Notes: generated by a model not told the origin, from the sequence alone. 64,000 bases of DNA from JAVVHH01 sp963848035 (GCA_963848035.1 CAWKCD010000001.1:496001-560000), one strand, 5' to 3'. Positions 18,464 through 27,842 are shown, numbered from the stretch's first letter. Numbers and translations are program-made.

Positions 18464-19849
18464 ATGGATACCCAAGCCGTCCTCGACCGTGTCGAAGCCA
18501 ATCTGGACGCATCGCGCGAGCGGTGGTTCGACCTGCTCCGCATCCCCTCCATCTCCACCCAGCCGGCCCACGCCGCCGATTGCCGCGCCGCCGCCGAATG
18601 GCTCCGCGCCGAACTCGCGGGTCTCGGCTTCCGCGCCGAGATCCGCCCCACCGCCGGCCACCCCGTCGTCCTCGCCCATCACGACGGACCCGGCGACGGC
18701 GCCCCCCACCTCCTTTTCTACGGCCATTACGACGTCCAGCCCGCCGAACCGCTCGACCTCTGGGACCACCCGCCCTTCGAACCCGCCTTCGTCGACGGTC
18801 CCCACGGCAAGCGCGTCTACGCCCGCGGCGCCGTCGACGACAAAGGCCAGGTCATGCTCTGGCTCGAAGCCCTCCGCGCCTGGCACGACGTCACCGGCAC
18901 CCTCCCGGTCCGCGTCACCGTGCTCGTCGAAGGCGAGGAGGAGATCGGCAGCCTCAACCTCGACCCCTTCATCGAGAGCCACGTCGCCGAGCTGAAAGCC
19001 GACGTCGCCGTCATCAGCGACACCGGCATGTGGGACATCGACACCCCCGCGCTCACCACCCGCCTGCGCGGCATGGTCTACGCCCAGGTCACTCTGCGCG
19101 CCGCATCGCGCGACCTGCATTCCGGCATCTTCGGCGGCTCCGCCCTCAACCCGATCAACGCGTTGACCCAGATCCTCGGCCAGCTCCAAGACGCCAACGG
19201 CCGCGTGCAGCTGCCGGGCTTCTATGACGGCATCGAGGACCTCGCCCCCGCGCAACGCGCCGAGTGGGACTCGCTCGGCTTCAAGGAGGCGGATTTCCTC
19301 GGCGACATTGGCCTCGCCCACCCCGTCGGCGAAATCGATCGCGCCCCCCTCGAACGCCTCTGGGCCCGGCCGACCGCCGACATCAACGGCATCTGGGGCG
19401 GCTACCAGGGCCCCGGCAGCAAGACCGTCATCGCCGCCGAAGCCGGCGCCAAAGTCTCCTTCCGGCTCGTGCCCGGCCAGGATCCGGTCAAGATCGCCGA
19501 TGCCTTCCGCCGCTTCCTCGCCGACCGCGCGCCGCCCGACGCCAAGATCGAGGTCGAGACGTTCAAGGCCTCGCCCGGCATCGTCATCCACCAGGAAGGC
19601 CGGTTCGTCACCGCCGCCCAGGCCGCGCTGGCCGACGAATACGGCCGCCCCGCCGTGCTGGTCGGTAGCGGCGGCAGCATCCCCGTGGTCGAGAGCTTCC
19701 GCCGCGTGCTGGGAATCGACTCGATCCTGATGGGCTTCGGACTGGACGACGATCAGGTGCACAGCCCAAACGAGAAGTTCGAATGGGCGTGTTTCCGCCA
19801 CGGTATCCGCAGCCACGCCCGACTGCTCGGCCGCCTGCAGAATTCCTGA
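18464..19849 (+). CDS. M20 family metallopeptidase (dipeptidase/carnosinase-like)
   Basis: Cytoplasmic two-zinc peptidase of 461 residues. The M20 signatures are complete: GHYDVQP near residue 88, RGAVDDKGQ near residue 123, EGEEEIGS near residue 158 and a dimerisation-domain SRDLHSGIFGG near residue 215, with a final His near VHSPNEKF. The LHSGxxGG block is typical of the CNDP/dipeptidase branch. Divergent from the orphan peptide-binding protein, it is likely to digest imported peptides. Confidence 0.88.
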   Translation: MDTQAVLDRVEANLDASRERWFDLLRIPSISTQPAHAADCRAAAEWLRAELAGLGFRAEIRPTAGHPVVLAHHDGPGDGAPHLLFYGHYDVQPAEPLDLWDHPPFEPAFVDGPHGKRVYARGAVDDKGQVMLWLEALRAWHDVTGTLPVRVTVLVEGEEEIGSLNLDPFIESHVAELKADVAVISDTGMWDIDTPALTTRLRGMVYAQVTLRAASRDLHSGIFGGSALNPINALTQILGQLQDANGRVQLPGFYDGIEDLAPAQRAEWDSLGFKEADFLGDIGLAHPVGEIDRAPLERLWARPTADINGIWGGYQGPGSKTVIAAEAGAKVSFRLVPGQDPVKIADAFRRFLADRAPPDAKIEVETFKASPGIVIHQEGRFVTAAQAALADEYGRPAVLVGSGGSIPVVESFRRVLGIDSILMGFGLDDDQVHSPNEKFEWACFRHGIRSHARLLGRLQNS

Positions 19850-19943
19850 TCACGAGAACGCTTTACGGTATGGAGACGTTTTGGGTAACTGATCCTTGCC
19901 CGGAAGCACCGGCTTCTCGCGAATAGGACGGGTGGACAGCACG

Positions 19944-21740
19944 ATGCAGACGCCGAAACAAGAAAACGTAGTCCCGCTGTCGCTTCCCCTCCGCCGGCTA
20001 GCCCCCGCTTCGCTGTCTCCGGGCGCCGCCCCGGGCCTGGTCCCGTTCCCGCGCTGGCAGAAGGCGTGCGACCGGGTGAGCGCCGCGCTACTAGGTGGCG
20101 AGGCCCGAGTCGTCGTCACCGGTCCGCCCGGCACTGGCAAGACTCTGTTGCTCGATCATATCGCCCGCGTGCTGCGCGCATCCGGCTGGACCGTGATGCT
20201 GCGCCTGGCCGATGCCTCGCCGCCGCCCAACCAGCGCGGCAGCGTCGCACTGCTGATCGACGAGGCCGACCGGCTCTCGCGCGAGGCGCTGCGTGATCTC
20301 CTCGCGACGGTCACCGGCCCAATCGTCCTCGCCGGGCTCGATGTGTTGCAGACCCGCGTGCCCGGCGCGACCCAAGTCGCACTCAGCCCGCTCGGGCGGG
20401 AGGAGGCGCGGGACTACATCGCCCACTGGCTGGCGCTGACCGGCCGCGCGCCGGAGAACCTCGAAGCCGCAGCGATGCGCCGCACCGTCGAGATATCCGG
20501 CGGCGTGCCGCGGCTGGCCTCCACGCTGCTCAGCGCGGCCGCCTGGCTCGCCGAAAGCTCCGACCAACCGATCATCAAGGTCGAACACGTCGAAGAAGCC
20601 GCCGCCTTGCGCTCCTGCTTCGTCTCCGGCGAGGTCGAGACGGGTGAGGAAGCGGCCGAGCGCACCAACACCCCGCTGCTCATGGCTCTCGCCGCCGCCA
20701 TGCTGCTGCTCGGCGCCGGCGCCTACGTTGCGACCCGCTACTATCCGGCTGAGACCGAGCGGGCCCTCGACAGAGTCCACGAGGCCGCGACGCAGCTCCA
20801 ATCCGTCATCAGCGACAAGCTGAACGGCCCGCCGCCGATCAAAGTGACGGACGCGCCCCCATCGCAAGCCAAAGAGATCGCGCCCACACCGCCGACCCGT
20901 GTCGCCGAAGCGCCGCCCGCCGCTCCCATAGCCGTCGCGCCGCCGAAGCCAGCGCCGGAACCGGTCGCAGCCCGCGCCGAACCGCCGCCTGCGCCGCCCC
21001 CTCCCGAGCCCGTGGTCAGCCGCGCCCTCGAGCCCCCGGCGCCGAAGCCCGTCTTGCCCGAGCCGGTCGTCGCACAGCCGCAACCCCCGGCCGCCCCGCC
21101 AGCCGAGCCGCCGCCCTCGCTACAATCGGCAACGACTGCCCAAACGGATCAACCCGCACCCGCACCGTCACAAGTGACGACGGCCGCCGCCCCGCCCGAG
21201 ATCCCACCGCCGGCACCCGTCGCCGCAAACCCACCGTCAACGCCCGTCGCCGCAACACCCGTCGCAGCACCACCTATCGTCGCAGCACCTTTCGCCGCAG
21301 CACCTGTCGCCCCAGCACCTGTCGCCCCAGCACCTATCGCCACAGCGCCCGCCGCGCCCCCGCCAGCCGCCGCATCACCCGTCGCAGCGCCGCCGCCCAA
21401 GCCGGCCCCAACCGTCGTCGCGAGCGCCGCACCGCTGGAGCCAGACAGAAGCCTCGCCCCCGAGACCATCGCCCTCCTGATGCGCCGAGGTGCCGAGATG
21501 ATGGCGATCGGCGACGTCTCCGCCGCCCGCCTGCTGTTCGGCCGCGCTGCGGAGGCCGGCAGCGCCGTCGCGATGGTCGAGATGGGCCGCACCTACGACC
21601 CAGCCGTCCTCGCCCAGTCGAGCCCGCTCCTGCAGCCCGACGTCGCCGAAGCCGCGAAATGGTATAGGCGCGCCGGAAAGGCCGGGAGCAAGGCCGCCGA
21701 CGACCTGCTCGCCCGCGTCGAACGGCCGCGCCCGAACTGA
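19944..21740 (+). CDS. AAA ATPase with one membrane helix, long Pro/Ala linker and C-terminal Sel1-like repeats
   Basis: A 598-residue protein of unusual layout. Residues about 40-230 form an ExeA/GspA-like AAA domain with Walker A TGPPGTGKT and Walker B VALLIDEAD, followed by a helical lid. A single membrane helix (LLMALAAAMLLLGAGAYVA) lies near residue 255. Then comes a roughly 230-residue Pro/Ala-rich linker, and the last 85 residues are two Sel1/TPR-like repeats (ARLLFGRAAEAGSAVAM and AAKWYRRAGKAGSKAAD). The topology suggests a cytoplasmic ATPase, a linker spanning periplasm and a Sel1 sensor or docking part. TTG at 19896 or GTG at 19932 are alternative starts. Function unknown; an envelope assembly ATPase is a guess. 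Confidence 0.8.
   Translation: MQTPKQENVVPLSLPLRRLAPASLSPGAAPGLVPFPRWQKACDRVSAALLGGEARVVVTGPPGTGKTLLLDHIARVLRASGWTVMLRLADASPPPNQRGSVALLIDEADRLSREALRDLLATVTGPIVLAGLDVLQTRVPGATQVALSPLGREEARDYIAHWLALTGRAPENLEAAAMRRTVEISGGVPRLASTLLSAAAWLAESSDQPIIKVEHVEEAAALRSCFVSGEVETGEEAAERTNTPLLMALAAAMLLLGAGAYVATRYYPAETERALDRVHEAATQLQSVISDKLNGPPPIKVTDAPPSQAKEIAPTPPTRVAEAPPAAPIAVAPPKPAPEPVAARAEPPPAPPPPEPVVSRALEPPAPKPVLPEPVVAQPQPPAAPPAEPPPSLQSATTAQTDQPAPAPSQVTTAAAPPEIPPPAPVAANPPSTPVAATPVAAPPIVAAPFAAAPVAPAPVAPAPIATAPAAPPPAAASPVAAPPPKPAPTVVASAAPLEPDRSLAPETIALLMRRGAEMMAIGDVSAARLLFGRAAEAGSAVAMVEMGRTYDPAVLAQSSPLLQPDVAEAAKWYRRAGKAGSKAADDLLARVERPRPN
21233..21345 (+). repeat. Short tandem repeats (about 15 bp unit) within the Pro/Ala linker
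   Basis: Units of the form GTCGCCNCAGCACCT recur in tandem, with two identical neighbouring copies of CACCTGTCGCCCCAG. They encode repeated Ala-Pro-Val-Ala peptides in the linker of the AAA/Sel1 protein. Length variation by slippage between strains would be expected here. Confidence 0.7.
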
Positions 21741-21827
21741 GCGGCCATTAACCGATGTTTAAGGAGTCAGCGGGATAGTAGGACCGTTCTCATTGGATGA
21801 GCCGTGTCCACTTCCTGGCCTCACATC

Positions 21828-23255
21828 TCAGCGCTCGTTGGCGCTCGCCATGTCGAGCACCGGCGCCAGCCCGTCCGGCAGCGGCGACTCGTAGGGCGTG
21901 CGCGCCAGCCGGGCTGCATGCTCCGCCCGGGCGGCAGCGAGCAGGCCGGCGTCGCTCAACACGTCGACCGCCGTGCCCGCCATGGTCTTGGCGGCATGGA
22001 CCATGCCCTTGTGTGCCAATTTGCTCTTGCCCTGCGCCGTCAGCTGCCACGAATGTCCCGGCGTGCCGATGGCATAGGTCGCGCCCCGCATCTGCACGGT
22101 CGGCACCGCCCAACTGACGTCGCCCACATCGGTGGAGCCCACCATTCCGGCGCCTCGCGCCTCGAGCGGCACGATCCGGTCGCACAGCGGTGCGTCGGTG
22201 ACCGGGATGCCGAAACGCTGGTGCGCGCTGTCGATGTCGGCCTGGTCCACGCTCCGCCGGATCTCCTCGGCGAACGCCCGGTCCTCCGCGTCGAACGGCG
22301 GCGGCCCGAGGCGTTGCAGATTGTCGAACATCGCTCGCTCGAGCGGCGTGTTGCCGAGCAAATTGCTCATCCCGCTCACCACCCGGCGCTGCACCGTCGT
22401 CTCGGTCATCAGCGCCGCGCCTTTGGCGATCTTGTCGACCCGTGCCGCCAGCTTCTGCAACTCCGGCAGATCGGCCGCACGGACGATGTAGCGCAGCGTC
22501 GTCGTCGCCTGCACCACGTTCGGCGCCACCCCGCCGGACTCGAGATGCGCATAATGGATGCGTGCCGAGGACGGCATGTGCTCGCGCAGGTAGTTGACGC
22601 CGATGTTCATCAGCTCGGCCGCATCCAACCCGCTGCGCCCCAGCTCCGGCGCCTCTGCCGCATGCGCGGCCCGGCCGACGAAGGCATAATCCACCTGCAG
22701 GATCGCCAGCGAATGCGCCTCGTTGACGCCTGCGAACGGTGCCGGATGCCACGAGATCGCGATGTCCACGTCGTCGAACACCCCGTCCCGCACCATGAAG
22801 GTCTTGCCGGCGCCGCCCTCTTCGGCCGGGCACCCGTAGTAGCGCACCCGGCCCTCGATCCCCTGCTCGCGCAGCCAATCCTTAACCGCCGCAGCCGCCA
22901 GCATCGCCCCCGCGCCCAGCAGATTGTGCCCGCACCCGTGGCCCGAACCGCCCTGCGCCACCGGCCGATGCTCGGTGACCCCCGCCTCCTGGCTCAAGCC
23001 CGGGAGAGCGTCATATTCGCCGAGGATCGCGATCACCGGGCCCCCCTCGCCCGCCTCGCCCATGACGGAGGTCGGCATCCCCGCCAATCCCTCGACCACC
23101 CGAAAACCCTCTTCCCGCAACATGTCGGCATGCGCGCGGGCGGATTTCAGCTCCTGGAAGTTAAGCTCGGGCGTGTCCCAGACCCGATCGGACAAGTCGA
23201 TGTAGGCATCCTGTTTGGCTTCGACGAGACGCCAGACCGGTTCAGTGTTTTGCAT
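21828..23255 (-). CDS. abgB: M20 family amidohydrolase, aminobenzoyl-glutamate hydrolase subunit B-like
   Basis: A 475-residue M20D peptidase. Metal-binding motifs are visible: GEYDALPG near residue 78, GSGHGCGHN near residue 105, CPAEEGGAGK near residue 142 and the downstream SWHPAP His. The length and the GSTDVGDVSWAVP block near the C-terminus match AbgB rather than the shorter AmaB/hippurate hydrolases. In E. coli AbgA and AbgB together cleave p-aminobenzoyl-glutamate; no abgA is adjacent here, so the protein may act alone on another amide. Stands alone between the AAA ATPase gene and leuB. Confidence 0.85.
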   Translation of the reverse strand: MQNTEPVWRLVEAKQDAYIDLSDRVWDTPELNFQELKSARAHADMLREEGFRVVEGLAGMPTSVMGEAGEGGPVIAILGEYDALPGLSQEAGVTEHRPVAQGGSGHGCGHNLLGAGAMLAAAAVKDWLREQGIEGRVRYYGCPAEEGGAGKTFMVRDGVFDDVDIAISWHPAPFAGVNEAHSLAILQVDYAFVGRAAHAAEAPELGRSGLDAAELMNIGVNYLREHMPSSARIHYAHLESGGVAPNVVQATTTLRYIVRAADLPELQKLAARVDKIAKGAALMTETTVQRRVVSGMSNLLGNTPLERAMFDNLQRLGPPPFDAEDRAFAEEIRRSVDQADIDSAHQRFGIPVTDAPLCDRIVPLEARGAGMVGSTDVGDVSWAVPTVQMRGATYAIGTPGHSWQLTAQGKSKLAHKGMVHAAKTMAGTAVDVLSDAGLLAAARAEHAARLARTPYESPLPDGLAPVLDMASANER

Positions 23256-23332
23256 CGGGACTTCCAGCTCAGACCCGTAACCCTAACCCGCGCCTGAACG
23301 CATCACCAGGCCATGACAAGGAGATGACCACG

Positions 23333-23530
23333 ATGCCCATTGGATCCATTCCCGTGATCGCGTCCATCGCCACCGTGGATCGCGCGTTCCCGCAGGACGC
23401 GGCCGCCAAAGCCAAGAGCGACCCGCCCCCCAAGGTGCCGTTCGACCCGGCGCCGGCACTGCGCCCCACGATCCAGGACAAGATCGAGTTCACCCGCGCG
23501 CTGATGCTGCTCCGGGGCGTCCCGCTTTAG
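23333..23530 (+). CDS. Small hypothetical protein (65 residues)
   Basis: Unrecognised short protein with a Pro-rich middle (KSDPPPKVPFDPAPALRP) and an amphipathic C-terminal segment. An AAGGAG ribosome site is spaced eight bases from this ATG, whereas an in-frame ATG nine bases earlier would touch the ribosome site. The good ribosome site, and GC-rich third positions in frame, make it a plausible real gene. It lies between divergent abgB and convergent leuB. Confidence 0.45.
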   Translation: MPIGSIPVIASIATVDRAFPQDAAAKAKSDPPPKVPFDPAPALRPTIQDKIEFTRALMLLRGVPL

Positions 23531-23539
23531 CGAGCGGCC

Positions 23540-24652
23540 TCAGGCCGCGAGCTTGTCCAGCTCGCGCACCACGCTCTCGCCCATCACGGACGTGCCGACC
23601 TTGGCCGTCCCGGGCGCCATCACGTCGGCTGTTCGCAGCCCACTCGCCAGCACGTTGGTGCAGGCGCGCTCGATCAGCACCGCCTCCTCCTCCAGCCCGA
23701 ACGACCACCGCAGCAGCATCGCGAAGCTCAGAATCTGCGCCATCGGATTGGCGATCCCCTTGCCCGCGATATCCGGCGCGCTGCCATGGATCGGCTCGTA
23801 TAGCGCGTGCCGCCGCCCCGACGAATCCGGCGCCCCCAGCGTCGCCGAAGGCAGCATCCCAAGGCTGCCGGTCAGCATGCTGGCAAGGTCGGACAGCAGA
23901 TCGCCGAAGATGTTGCTGGTGACGATCACGTCGAACTGCTTCGGATTGCGCACCAGCTGCATCGCGCAATTGTCCGCATACATGTGCGACAGCTCGACGT
24001 CGGGGAATTCGCGCTGGTGCAGCGTCGTCACGATCTGGCGCCACATCAGCCCAGACGCCATCACGTTGGCCTTTTCGACCGACGTCACCCGGTTCTGCCG
24101 CTTGCGCGCCAGGTCGAACGCCACCCGCGCCACCCGCTCGATCTCGTGGGTCGTGTAGACCTCCGTGTCGTAGCCGCGCTGCTGCCCGTCCGGCAGAGTC
24201 TCGACGCCGCGCGGCTCGCCGAAATAAATCCCGCCGGTGCTCTCGCGGACAATCATCAGATCGAGCCCGCGCACCACGTCCGGCTTGAGCGTGCTGGCGT
24301 CCACCAACGGATCCAGCACGATCGCCGGGCGCAGATTGGCGAACAGTCCCAGCTCCTTGCGAAGACGCAGAATCGCGAGCTCGGGTCGCTTGTCGAACCC
24401 CACCTTGTCCCAGCGCGGCCCGCCCACGGCCCCGAACAGCACCGCATCCGCCTCCTTGGCGGCCTCGATGATGTCGTCCGTGATCGGCTCGCCGTAATGC
24501 TCGATGCCCGCGCCGCCGACATAATCCTCGGTGAACGAGAACGTCACGTGCCGCCGCCGGTCCATCCAGTCCAGCACACGCCGCACCTCGCGCATCACCT
24601 CGGGCCCGACGCCGTCGCCGGGTAAAACCAGCAGCCGCTTGTTGGATGCCAT
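23540..24652 (-). CDS. leuB: 3-isopropylmalate dehydrogenase
   Basis: Third step of leucine synthesis: NAD-dependent oxidative decarboxylation of 3-isopropylmalate in the cytoplasm. The 370-residue protein has the usual N-terminus LLVLPGDGVGPEVM, the substrate loop LRLRKELGLFANLRP, the catalytic Lys region in VTSVEKANV and Asp-rich metal site VELSHMYADNCAM, plus NAD-binding EPIHGSAPDIAGKG. It is the last gene of leuCDB, and its ATG shares a base with the leuD stop (TGATG). Confidence 0.96.
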   Translation of the reverse strand: MASNKRLLVLPGDGVGPEVMREVRRVLDWMDRRRHVTFSFTEDYVGGAGIEHYGEPITDDIIEAAKEADAVLFGAVGGPRWDKVGFDKRPELAILRLRKELGLFANLRPAIVLDPLVDASTLKPDVVRGLDLMIVRESTGGIYFGEPRGVETLPDGQQRGYDTEVYTTHEIERVARVAFDLARKRQNRVTSVEKANVMASGLMWRQIVTTLHQREFPDVELSHMYADNCAMQLVRNPKQFDVIVTSNIFGDLLSDLASMLTGSLGMLPSATLGAPDSSGRRHALYEPIHGSAPDIAGKGIANPMAQILSFAMLLRWSFGLEEEAVLIERACTNVLASGLRTADVMAPGTAKVGTSVMGESVVRELDKLAA

Positions 24653-25272
24653 CAGACCGCAATCCCCGGCAGCCAGGATTCGTCCTCGCGCTGCTTTTCC
24701 TCGTAGCCGTCGATTTTCGCGGCCCGTTGCATTGTCTGACCGATATCGTCCAACCCGTTCAACAGCAAGTGCTTCCGGAACGGATCGATCTCGAAGTGGA
24801 TCTCGTCCCCGTTCGGCCGCACCACCACCTGGCGCTCGAGATCGACGCTGATGCGCGCATTGCCGCCCATCCGAGCGTCGTCCATCAGCTGGTCGCAGAT
24901 CTCGCGCGGCAGCCGGATCGGCAGGATGCCGTTCTTGAAGCAATTGCCATGGAAGATGTCCGCGAAGCTCGGCGCGATCACGCAGCGTATGCCGAAATCC
25001 AGCAGCGCCCACGGCGCATGCTCGCGCGACGAGCCGCACCCGAAATTCTCGTGCGCGATCAGGATTTCGGCGTGCCGATACGGCGCCTGGTTGAGCACGA
25101 AATCCGGCCGCTCCTCGCCCTTGCCGTCGAAGCGCAGCGTGTCGAACAGATGCACGCCGAGCCCGGTGCGCTTGATCGTCTTGAGGAACCGTGCCGGGAT
25201 GATCTTGTCGGTGTCGACATTGGCCAGCGGCAACGGCGCCGCCACGCCGGTGAGTTCGGTGAACTTCTGCAT
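24652..25272 (-). CDS. leuD: 3-isopropylmalate dehydratase small subunit
   Basis: Small subunit of isopropylmalate isomerase, which pairs with LeuC. The 206-residue protein contains LANVDTDKIIPARFL near residue 16 and the phosphate/substrate loop NFGCGSSREHAPWAL near residue 72, both diagnostic. Both ends overlap its neighbours through TGATG junctions, so LeuC, LeuD and LeuB are probably made by coupled translation. Confidence 0.96.
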   Translation of the reverse strand: MQKFTELTGVAAPLPLANVDTDKIIPARFLKTIKRTGLGVHLFDTLRFDGKGEERPDFVLNQAPYRHAEILIAHENFGCGSSREHAPWALLDFGIRCVIAPSFADIFHGNCFKNGILPIRLPREICDQLMDDARMGGNARISVDLERQVVVRPNGDEIHFEIDPFRKHLLLNGLDDIGQTMQRAAKIDGYEEKQREDESWLPGIAV

Positions 25273-26675
25273 CAGGCGAGTTCCCTCACGTCGGTCAGAT
25301 GACCGGTGACCGCCGCGGCCGCGGCCATGGCCGGCGAGAGCAGGTGCGTCCGTCCGCCGGGCCCTTGCCGACCCTCGAAATTGCGGTTGCTCGTGCTGGC
25401 GCAGCGCTGACCCGGCGTCAGCTTGTCCGGGTTCATGCCCAGGCACATCGAACATCCTGCTTCACGCCACTCGAACCCGGCCTCGAGCAGGATACGGTCG
25501 AGCCCTTCGCGTTCCGCCTGCTGCTTCACCAGCCCGCTGCCCGGAACCACCATCGCCCGCACGCCGCCGGCGACCTTCCGGCCGTTCGCCACCTTCGCGG
25601 CCGCCCGGATGTCCTCGATCCGCCCATTCGTGCAGGAGCCGATGAACACGACGTCAACCGGCACTTCCGCCAACTTCTGGCCCGGCTTGAGCGCCATGTA
25701 GTCCAGCATGCGCTGCATCTGCGCCCGCGCCGCCTCGTCCTCGACGTCCGCCGGGTCCGGCACGGTGCCTGTGATCGGCGCTACAGATTCCGGGTTGGTC
25801 CCCCAGCTCACCATGGGCGCAATCTCGGCTGCGTCGAGCGTGACGATCGTGTCGTAATGCGCCCCCGCATCCGATGGCAGCGTCCGCCAATACGCGACTG
25901 CCCGGTCGAACGCCTCGCCCCTCGGCGCGTAGGGCCGGCCCTTGATGTAGTCGTACGTCGTCTCGTCCGGCGCGATCATCCCCGCCCGCGCGCCCGCCTC
26001 GATGCTCATGTTGCAGACCGTCATCCGCCCGGCCATGTCGAGCGCCCGGATCGCCTCGCCGGCATACTCGATCACATGCCCGGTCCCCCCGGCCGTCCCG
26101 ATCTTGCCGATGATCGACAGCACGATGTCCTTGGCTGTCACACCCGCGCCGAGCGTGCCGTTCACCTCGATCAGCATGTTCTTGGCCGGCTTCTGTAGCA
26201 GCGTCTGCGTCGCCAGCACGTGCTCGACCTCCGACGTGCCGATCCCGAACGCGAGCGCGCCCATCGCGCCATGCGTCGAGGTATGGCTGTCACCGCACAC
26301 GATGGTCATCCCCGGCAGGCTGATCCCCTGCTCCGGCCCGATGATGTGGACGATGCCCTGCCGCGCATCCGCGATCGGGAAATACGGCACCCCGAAATCG
26401 GCCACGTTCCGCTCGAGCGTCTCGACCTGGACTCGGCTTTCCTCTTCCTTGATGCCCTGGTTGCGGTCGCTCGAGGTCGCGACGTTGTGGTCGACCACCG
26501 CGATCGTCGCGTCCGGACGGCGCACTCTCCGCCCGGCGAGCCGAAGACCCTCGAACGCCTGCGGACTGGTCACCTCATGCACGAGGTGCCGATCGATGTA
26601 GAGGACGCACGTGCCGTCCTCCATCCGATCGACGACGTGACCTTCCCAAACCTTGTCGAACAGGGTCTTGGCCAT
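25272..26675 (-). CDS. leuC: 3-isopropylmalate dehydratase large subunit
   Basis: Catalytic aconitase-type subunit, 467 residues, which isomerises 2- to 3-isopropylmalate using a 4Fe-4S cluster. Cluster ligands appear in FIGSCTNGRIED near residue 345 and CSMCLGMNPD near residue 405. GDSHTSTHGAMGALAFGIG near residue 130 is the family signature. A GGAGG ribosome site precedes the ATG. It follows rplS by 38 bases in the same direction, so leucine genes may share the ffh-rplS transcript, an arrangement seen in Acetobacteraceae. No leader peptide with Leu codons was found in the gap. Confidence 0.96.
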   Translation of the reverse strand: MAKTLFDKVWEGHVVDRMEDGTCVLYIDRHLVHEVTSPQAFEGLRLAGRRVRRPDATIAVVDHNVATSSDRNQGIKEEESRVQVETLERNVADFGVPYFPIADARQGIVHIIGPEQGISLPGMTIVCGDSHTSTHGAMGALAFGIGTSEVEHVLATQTLLQKPAKNMLIEVNGTLGAGVTAKDIVLSIIGKIGTAGGTGHVIEYAGEAIRALDMAGRMTVCNMSIEAGARAGMIAPDETTYDYIKGRPYAPRGEAFDRAVAYWRTLPSDAGAHYDTIVTLDAAEIAPMVSWGTNPESVAPITGTVPDPADVEDEAARAQMQRMLDYMALKPGQKLAEVPVDVVFIGSCTNGRIEDIRAAAKVANGRKVAGGVRAMVVPGSGLVKQQAEREGLDRILLEAGFEWREAGCSMCLGMNPDKLTPGQRCASTSNRNFEGRQGPGGRTHLLSPAMAAAAAVTGHLTDVRELA

Positions 26676-26713
26676 CTTTCCTCCAGATCGTCCGCGCCTT
26701 CGGCGCGCGACGG

Positions 26714-27118
26714 TTACTCGGCTGCGGCGGCGGGCGTCTTCGCCGGCTCGGCCACCACGTCACGTGCACGCTCGGCGATGCGCGCCGACTTGCCGCTGCG
26801 CCCGCGCAGATAATACAGCTTGGCCCGGCGAACGTCGCCGCGACGCACCACCGCGATCTCCGCGATCGTCGGCGCATAGAGCGGGAACACGCGCTCGACG
26901 CCCTCGCCGTAGCTGATCTTGCGCACGGTGAAGTTGCTGCCCAACCCCTTGTTCGACCGCGCGATGCACACGCCCTCATAGGCCTGCACGCGGGTCCGCT
27001 CGCCTTCGACGACCTTCACCATGACGCGAAGCGTGTCGCCGGGCTGGAAGTTCGGCACCGCGCGGGCTTCGATGAGGCGGGCAATCTGCTCGGCCTCGAA
27101 TTTCTGAATGATATTCAT
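26714..27118 (-). CDS. rplS: 50S ribosomal protein L19
   Basis: Large-subunit ribosomal protein at the subunit interface. 134 residues, beginning MNIIQKFEAEQ and containing FQPGDTLRVMVKVVEGERTR and the C-terminal KLYYLRGRSGKSARI, which are standard L19 blocks. An Ala-rich extension of about 15 residues ends the protein, as often seen in alphaproteobacteria. It follows trmD in the canonical rpsP-rimM-trmD-rplS order. Confidence 0.97.
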   Translation of the reverse strand: MNIIQKFEAEQIARLIEARAVPNFQPGDTLRVMVKVVEGERTRVQAYEGVCIARSNKGLGSNFTVRKISYGEGVERVFPLYAPTIAEIAVVRRGDVRRAKLYYLRGRSGKSARIAERARDVVAEPAKTPAAAAE

Positions 27119-27142
27119 GGCTTGGTCCTTTCGTCTGATCTG

Positions 27143-27842
27143 TTACGGCGCGGCTTGCGCCATGTCCATGCGCGCAAGCCAGAGGTCCGGCCTGCGAATT
27201 CGAGTCAATTCTTCCGCCTGCGCCCGGCGCCACGCAGCAATGGCGGCATGATGGCCGGACAGCAGCACGTCGGGCACCGCCCGCCCCTGCCACTCCGCCG
27301 GCCGTGTATACTGCGGATATTCCAGCAGCCCGTTGGCGAAGCTCTCCTCGTCCGCCGAACTCCGCCGCCCCCATCACGCCCGGCAGCAGCCGCACGCACG
27401 CATCGAGCAGCACCAAAGCCGGCAATTCCCCGCCCGAGAGCACGTAATCCCCAATGCTGACCTCTTCCGCGCCACGCGCATCGAGCAGCCGCTGATCGAC
27501 GCCTTCGTAACGCCCACAGAGCAGCCGCACACCGGGCCCGGCAGCGAGCGAACGAACGCGATCCTGGGTCAACGCCGGCCCCCGCGGCGACAAATAGAGC
27601 AGCGGCCGCGCATCGTCGGGCCCGATCGCCGCATCGAGCACGTCCGGCCGCATCACCATCCCCGCGCCGCCCCCGAACGGCGTGTCGTCCACCGTCCGGT
27701 GCTTGTCCGAAGCAGCCTCCCGGATGTCGCTCACCTCGAGCTGCCACTGCCCCCGCTCGAGCGCCTTGCCCGCGAGCGAGAGACCCAGCGGCCCAGGGAA
27801 CATCCCCGGAAACAATGTGTAGACCGTCGCGCGCCAACTCAT
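27143..27842 (-). CDS. trmD: tRNA (guanine37-N1)-methyltransferase; one +1 frame break
   Basis: SPOUT methyltransferase that makes m1G37 in tRNAs reading CNN codons and prevents +1 frameshifting. About 232 residues after repair. The trefoil-knot motifs are intact: LLCGRYEGVDQRLLD and SIGDYVLSGGELPAL. The frame is broken near 27355: removing one T after GAG turns the sequence into SADEESFANGLLEYPQYTRP, the expected C-terminal block, ending at TAA. The ATG overlaps the rimM stop (ATGA). TrmD is essential, so an inserted base in the sequence is much more likely than a real mutation. Confidence 0.9.

Noticed and set aside
21233..21345. CRISPR-like array
   Set aside because: Short in-frame tandem units without spacers; they encode Ala-Pro repeats in a coding region.
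26676..26713. Leucine attenuator or leader peptide before leuC
   Set aside because: The gap is 38 bases, too short for a leader with Leu codons and alternative hairpins.
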